From Bullera alba (taxonomy: Eukaryota; Basidiomycota; Tremellomycetes; Tremellales; Bulleraceae), in assembly GCA_001600095.1 (NCBI GenBank), contig BCIX01000001.1:4737198-4801197 (forward strand): a stretch of 64,000 nucleotides of DNA, in the 5' to 3' direction. This document shows, piece by piece, positions 58,596 through 64,000 of this stretch. Both the position numbers and the translations under genes were made by a program. Numbering within the stretch: the first letter of the stretch is position 1; the number at the start of each line of letters is the position of its first letter. The notes beneath the pieces were generated by a model. It made no database searches, had not been told where the DNA came from, and saw nothing but the letters and a program-made list of their open reading frames with translations.

Positions 58596-59049
58596 CGTGA
58601 GTCTTTCTCCTTACGATCAGCTGATGGAAGCGAGATAGCAATAGCCCAGCTCTACGTAGTTATCACTCTGACGTGTCTACCCTCATTGTCTCATGAGAAC
58701 ATTGCTGCTTCCCACTCCGTCGGTAGGTTGACCTCCGACATGGCGGACATGCACACCCAACATTCTGTTGATGACGTTGCAAGCCTTGATAGGCTCGGGA
58801 GTCACGATCGTTGGTCACCTTCAGGCGTGTCAGCAGCGGGATCAAATACCCGTGGCATGGTGGCCACGTGGTCCGGTTCGGTATGCTATTACGGTAACCG
58901 GTCATCTGTGATCTGTCGCGCTCAGTGCCCACGTCCTTTGACGAATTCTCTTCGAGCTCCTCGGGTTTACACTCAACAACACATCCAAGTGATCTCGCAG
59001 ACAGAGCCAATTGGCAGAATCAACCAATACCAGCGTATAGCTCTACACT
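58596..59049. promoter_or_regulatory. Divergent promoter Josephin gene / SPS19-like
   Basis: 454 bp between divergent starts. No other feature is visible. Confidence 0.45.
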
Positions 59050-60221
59050 ATGTCCGTCGTAAAACCCTTCACCATCAGCACCGACACGTTCAAGCCCGAC
59101 CTATTCAAGGGCAAGGTGCTCTTCTGCACAGGAGGTGAGTCAGGGCAGCGTTCTAGAACGGCACAAGCTCATGTTAGACACAAAGGCAGGAGCGGGATCT
59201 GCTACAACATCACTGAGGCAGTCATGAGACACGGTGCCAATGCGGTGATTGTTGGACGAGAGTGAGCTTGTTCAGCGATAGCCGGAATGGAGCTGATGCC
59301 GAATGTCATCAGTGCGAAAGGCTTGGCGGAGAGCGCGGAAAAGTTGTCCAAAGCCACTGACCAGACGTGTCTTCCAGCATCTGCAGATGTCAGAGATCCT
59401 GAGGCACTCAAGGCCGCGGTCGCGTTGACCAAAGAGAAATTTGGCAGGATCGACTTCGTCATCTGCGGTATGTCATCGCAATACTACCTCGTATAATGCT
59501 GATCTCGAGGTTACAGGTGCCGCAGGAAACTTGTGTGTCGTTTTGAGGCTACAATCCTTCTATTCTTGCTGACTCTGGATATAGCCTAGCTCCGGTCTCT
59601 GGACTGTCGGAGCGAGCATTCAAGACGGTCATCGACATCGACCTGCTCGGTACATACAACACTGTCAAAGCCACTCTTCCATCAATTAGGGAGAGTCAGG
59701 GCTCTTACATCCACATCTCTGCCACCCTGCACTGGCGAGGTACCCCTTTCCAGGCGCACGTCAGTGCCGCCAAAGCTGGTGTCGATGCTTTGAGTCAGGT
59801 CATCGCTGTAGAGGAGGGCCCTAGGGGAGTGCGATCCAACATCATCAGTCCAGGGTGGGTTAAGGTCGCGTCGGGGTTAGTGGGAAGTGCTCACTTCGTT
59901 CAGACCAATTGGTGGCACCGAAGGAATGGACCGCCTGGCACCTAAAGGCTTCAGACCAGAAACCCAAATCCCTCTGACCAGAATGGGCAACAAGGGTGAG
60001 TTAGCCTAGTCTCGGGAGGCAGAAGCTTGAAATTGACATGTTGATCAGGCGATATTGCCAACGCTGCAATTTTCTTGTTCTCGGATGCAGCATCATGGCT
60101 AACGGGAGCGGTGATTCCTGTCGACGGAGGAGAGTTCCATATGCGTTCGCAGATTCTGCCATACCCGGAGGGCTTGCTAGACCCAGAGTCTATCAAATCG
60201 CTGTACAAAGGCAAGTTATAG
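59050..60221 (+). CDS. SPS19: Peroxisomal 2,4-dienoyl-CoA reductase (Sps19/DECR2-type SDR)
   Basis: A short-chain dehydrogenase/reductase that reduces 2,4-dienoyl-CoA with NADPH, needed to degrade unsaturated fatty acids in peroxisomes. About 290 residues. The Rossmann start is [19 protein letters not shown], then [10 protein letters not shown]. The sequence continues [20 protein letters not shown] and [20 protein letters not shown]. The active-site region [20 protein letters not shown] carries AHVSAAK in place of the usual YxxxK, as in Sps19/DECR2. [20 protein letters not shown] follows, then [15 protein letters not shown]. The C-terminal tripeptide is GKL, a weak match to the peroxisomal PTS1 signal (consensus S/A-K-L). 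Six or seven exons. The first intron (about 59133-59183, 51 nt) has no stop in frame. Confidence 0.92.
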
Positions 60222-60367
60222 CTCTACTCTAGGATGGTTCGGCAGTCCAGCAATGTATACACTTTGAGGTCCGCTTGCCTGGACACTGGGTTCATTGTTA
60301 TTACATTGTACATTGGGCCTAGTATATCACTTCAGCTCGCCACAATCCTCCTTCTCGCCCCGCTGTC

Positions 60368-63029
60368 TCACTGGAATCCGTCGGCTACGGGCAGTCCGCT
60401 TCTAGAGTCGACTAGACCCAAGAAGCCGTATGACCAGAGTTGTACGGCATCGCCTTCAGTGCCAGTCGGACTGATCGCGCCGAGGTCGCCAATGGTGAAA
60501 GTGTTGTTCTGTGATTCGAATATGGGCGACAGGACCTCGGTGTACAGAGCTGGAGCTGAGCCCTCGATCGAAGTCCATAGTCGGGCTTGAGCTTGCAGGA
60601 GTGCCGAAGTGAGGTTGCCGTTGCTACACCACTCTGGGGCGACTCCTATTATGCAATCAGCTAGGCTGGGACAATATCGACCCGCCGCCACCACTCACCG
60701 CCTAGAGTCGTCTGTAGCTGGGTGTTGTTGGAAAGTCCGCAGAGACCGAGCTGTCTTGACAGTCCAGATGCCATGAGGCCTTGTTGCCAAGACCAAGACA
60801 CGGCCCCATGATACTGGATGTTCGAGAAGACCTGACGGAGCTGGTCAGCATGCCACATCTCTCGAGTCTTCAGAAGCCCCCACCTCTATGTTGGTCTTGT
60901 TGGAATCATAGGCCGCATTGGCTACGACGAGACCGACGTTCGTCAGTAGACCTAGGAGTTTGGGTCAGTATGGGATCACTTGAGCGATAGAACGTCTTGG
61001 CCCACCTCGAGGATACGGCTGCAACGCCTGCACTGTCGCCTGCATTATCGATTCCGAGACGTTGTTGCCGTAGAGCAAAGTGAAGCCGAGGTCCGAGTTG
61101 AGGACCTATTCTCACGTCAGTCCCTACTTAGCAGGCTAGTTGAACGCGACGTACTTCTACCGGAGTACCGTCTGCGAAGAGGGACAACGCATAGTATGTC
61201 GAATTGCCAGTTCCCCCACCAATGATCTGGGCCTCATCTGACCAAGCCAGATCCGTGCTCGTGGTATTGCTAGCGGAACCATTGAGACTGCCTCCCCCAT
61301 AGAGTAGCGTGTCTGAGAGGTTGGATTGGACGATGTACTCTTCCAGCGAGGCTCGAGCCGCTTCGGGACTGATGCTGATCTCGAAGAAGGTAGAAGCAGA
61401 CGTCTCCCAAGTGTCTGCGTAGGCGGAGGCGTTGGCGGTATAGTTCGAAGGCAAGATCCCCGCTGATGCCAAAGCGGCAATCGCTCGCAGAGCCGCGGGA
61501 ATCAGCGCAGCTGGAAGAGACAGCGCTCAGCAAGCTCTTTGGGTCCGCAGGACATGCAAGCACTCACTCTCTACGTCGAATGGATAGACTCCGTATCCCA
61601 ATCCTGAGCTCGAGTCTCTCCAATTGCCAACAACGGGATCCCGTATCGGGACTAGGTTGTTGACGGTCGGTTCTTCAGCAAATGGTCGACTGAGGTTGAG
61701 AACGTGGTCCACATTCTTGATGAGCAGCTCCTGGAAAGTTCCGTTCTTCAAGGGGCTCTCTCGCGCAAGGAAGGCTGAGGATCTGTTGGCGCCCTGTGGT
61801 GTTGTCAAGAAGTAGTCGGCCAAAACGGGTAGTAGTAAGAAGTCGGTGTCGAGCATCACATAGTTGTATTCTGGCGTGTTTCCCAATTCCGACTGGTTGT
61901 TCTGGATGTGGACGAAGGAGGCATAGTCGCCGATCGTCTCCTCATGACAGATGGTCCCCGTGTCGTTTGTCCTCTCAATTACAGCTCCGAGGATGGCCTC
62001 TGCAGATGTGGATGAGACAACAGGAAGGAGCAGCCTAAGTGCCAGTAGGGTATCCCGACCAAAGTATGTCAGGAAACGCCAGCCTCCAGCGAGCGATTTC
62101 TCGGAGTAGGACAGGAATGCCACTTGGTCTGCAATCTCCGATCCGGGTCCTTGGATGGATCGCAGAACGTTGCCCAAAATCTCCGTGGAATTACTGGAAG
62201 CGTTTGTGAGGAACAGAGACTCCTTGCCGAGTCCTTCTAGAAGAATGAAGGGAGTAGACGGTGTGGTCCCCGTGAAATTGAAAGAGGTTGTGAAGCGAAG
62301 TGTAGCGTTGGTCGACTGATCCGGACGGGTCAACTGGATGTCCGGCTGTATAGTCGTGTTATCTGAGGGAGTGACGTTGAATTGGCCATTAGACAAGACG
62401 TCGAAAGTAAGGTATTGGACGGTTGTGCCATTGATCCAATTCCGCACGAGCTGCACAGATGACGAGTTGTAAGCTCCGAGAGTGTAGTTAAAGATCGAGT
62501 TTGTTACGTTGCCTCCGGATTCGACATAGTCTCGAACAGTTCGAATTCCTCCAACTGGTAGCCACGATTAGCACACTTCTGCAGGTTGGGGAAACCCAGA
62601 CTCACTGATAGTCACTCCAAACTCCAGATCTGCCGAGACTTCAAAGACACCCTGGAGCCCTGTTTGATTGAAGTCCGCTTGATACGACGTCAAAGATCCA
62701 TTCTGCAGAGTCGAGCCAAGCGGTGTTGAGCCATTGCCTCCCACCGGGACAAAATACACTAATGTACCCGTGTTACCATTCGGAAAGGCGGTGATGAATC
62801 TGCTTGGGGCCGATGAGGAAGCGGAGCTTTGCCTCGTCAGCATGTGCCATGCGGCGCTGACTCACTCTGAGAACACGACCTGGGCCGAGGTAAGATTGTC
62901 TCTATATACATAGTTGTTGTAGCTGGCAAAGTTGATGGGTCCAAAGTCGAGGCTCGAGCTAGAAGTGCTGTTCTGCGCTAGTGCCAACGGTAGCATTAGT
63001 GCAAAAGCTGTCAGGGTGAAGATGAGCAT
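60368..63029 (-). CDS. Secreted debranching-enzyme-like (alpha/alpha)6 glycosidase
   Basis: About 775 residues. The ATG at 63029 gives a signal peptide MLIFTLTAFALMLPLALA, with likely cleavage before QNSTSS. The N-terminal half is beta-rich and carries many N-glycosylation sequons. The C-terminal half looks like a six-hairpin barrel. It includes GGWRFLTYFGRDTLLALRLL, close to the (W/Y)GRDT motif of glycogen-debranching C-terminal and related domains. Further segments are ILGAVIERTNDTGTICHEET, TPEYNYVMLDTDFLLLPVLA, NWRDSSSGLGYGVYPFDVES, YGNNVSESIMQATVQAL and YHGAVSWSWQQGLMASGLSR. The end is SRSGLPVADGFQ. A secreted protein with this fold probably acts on an extracellular or wall alpha-glucan or other glycan. 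I cannot assign the GH family or name the catalytic acids with confidence. About seven exons. Confidence 0.78.
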
Positions 63030-64000
63030 GGTGGCTGGCTGCGTCAATTTCCAGTCTCAACTACGAGCAAGATGTACCATGGCTTCTCAACTTCCTCATT
63101 GGCTTACGACTCATATACTTCAGCACGAGTAACGCCGGGGAACGACAAACGTCATCGCACTCGCAGACTAGCTTCCCGCTGCGCCAATCTTTGGGCCGAA
63201 AGAGGTTCGACTTTGCGCCGAAGAATAAAGAAGACTGAGCTAGACTGGGGGACTTGATCGGGACATTACGAGACTTTTCCGACCACATGATCATCAGATC
63301 ATGCTTCAGATCTGGCAATTTGTGGAGCCTTGGTGGAGCCCTGAGTGGGGGACTTGTGGAGACGGCAGGAGAAGGCAGGAGACGGCCTCTGAGACCGTCT
63401 ACAGAGGTCTACAGCTCCGTCCTGCGCTACCCTGCATAACTACTCACTCCTGCTCACTTGTCGGGCGCGTACTGAGTATACTGAGGCGTAGTGTTGCCTC
63501 CTGAGTACTGAGTTCTGTGACCCCTGGGTCCTGGTCGCCTGCTAGCACTCGGCTGGCTTGCGGCCCAGGGCCCCGGGCTCCCGCCGCCATCATCTCATCG
63601 TAGCTCGTCAATGTCAACGCCCCCGCGGGTACGTGTATACAGCTACAGCGCTACAAATGCACATGGGTGAACACCAGCGCCTCTGGTCAATTGCATTGCA
63701 CCGCTCCCTCGCCGCAATGTGCCTACCAGTGCCTACACACTTGGCTCCATGGTACAGCACGAGGTGACCTACCGATCACTCGCTGGCGTCTAAAACCGCC
63801 GCACATGCTCATCATCGGATGATCACGTCAGACAGCTTCCACATTGCACATTCTCCTTCGCATTTCCCTATATACGTACTGGAAACGTTGGTCAATGCTC
63901 AACGACAATACATGTGATCTCGTCGAAGAGCTTCGCAGATTGCACATCTTCTTTCGCTTTTCTCTCGACGTTGTCACAACTTTGACATGAGGCGACTGTG
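63030..64000. promoter_or_regulatory. Upstream region of the secreted glycosidase gene, to window end
   Basis: No accepted gene. It contains the glycosidase promoter and a stretch of short duplications at 63315-63425 (gtggag, gtctaca and ggcaggaga units). A TATATA-containing segment near 63869 could belong to a + strand gene starting at or beyond the window end. An ATG at 63988 is too close to the edge to judge. Confidence 0.4.

Noticed and set aside
63045..63047. TTG as start of the secreted glycosidase (giving MTQPATM...)
   Set aside because: The downstream ATG at 63029 begins a clean signal peptide, so a non-ATG start is unnecessary.

Overview
The window is chromosomal DNA of a basidiomycete fungus, most likely a Tremellomycetes (Cryptococcus/Kwoniella-like) yeast. 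This rests on features visible in the sequence. Genes are dense and sit on both strands, and almost every gene is cut by many introns of about 48-110 nt. The introns have GTGAGT/GTAAGT-type donors, CTGAC/CTRAY-like branch sites and CAG/TAG acceptors. Proteins carry long Ser/Pro-rich disordered stretches, as is usual in Agaricomycotina. I see no rRNA, tRNA, CRISPR array, intact transposon or viral gene.

Layout. 0.15-1.6 kb: Arp2 (-). 2.0-2.6 kb: CRIPT (+). 3.1-5.3 kb: HSF-type transcription factor (-). 5.3-8.2 kb: mostly gene-poor, with unresolved coding-like fragments and short tandem duplications. 8.2-8.7 kb: a predicted 70-residue protein (-). 8.7-16.0 kb: DOCK-family GEF (+). 16.4-17.8 kb: acidic/basic nucleolar-like protein (+). 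18.1-19.1 kb: PAC1/Pba1-like proteasome chaperone (+). 19.7-20.9 kb: conserved protein with a mitochondrial-type N-terminus (+). 21.2-21.6 kb: Spt4 (-). 22.0-24.4 kb: Snu66/SART1 (+). 24.8-25.5 kb: Mic19 (+). 25.9-27.3 kb: Sur7/PalI-type membrane protein (+). 27.9-32.4 kb: LIM-LIM-C1-RhoGAP (-). 33.3-39.0 kb: giant coiled-coil protein (-). 39.0-43.2 kb: a long gene-poor block. 43.2-46.9 kb: Cdc24 RhoGEF (+). 47.3-48.3 kb: Vma12-like V-ATPase assembly factor (-). 48.6-49.8 kb: otubain (+). 49.9-53.8 kb: Sfi1 (-). 54.1-56.8 kb: CASP/Coy1 golgin (+). 56.9-58.6 kb: ataxin-3-like Josephin protease (-). 59.1-60.2 kb: Sps19/DECR2-type dienoyl-CoA reductase (+). 60.4-63.0 kb: secreted debranching-enzyme-like glycosidase (-). 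The last kilobase is non-coding as far as I can see.

How the genes fit together. Four genes act in Rho-GTPase/actin polarity: Arp2, a DOCK exchange factor, a Rga1-like RhoGAP and the Cdc42 exchange factor Cdc24. They lie within 47 kb but are separated by unrelated genes. Two act in splicing (CRIPT, Snu66), one in transcription elongation (Spt4), two are deubiquitinases (otubain, Josephin), and one is a spindle-pole/centrin scaffold (Sfi1). Others serve the Golgi, V-ATPase, mitochondria and peroxisome. These are mostly conserved housekeeping genes. The least explained parts are the 70-residue gene at 8.2-8.7 kb, the orphan exon at 25.7 kb, the coding-like remnants at 5.5-6.3 kb, the possibly spliced leader before CDC24, and the secreted glycosidase of uncertain family. 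Gene coordinates run from start codon to stop codon and include introns. Exon joins were made by eye.
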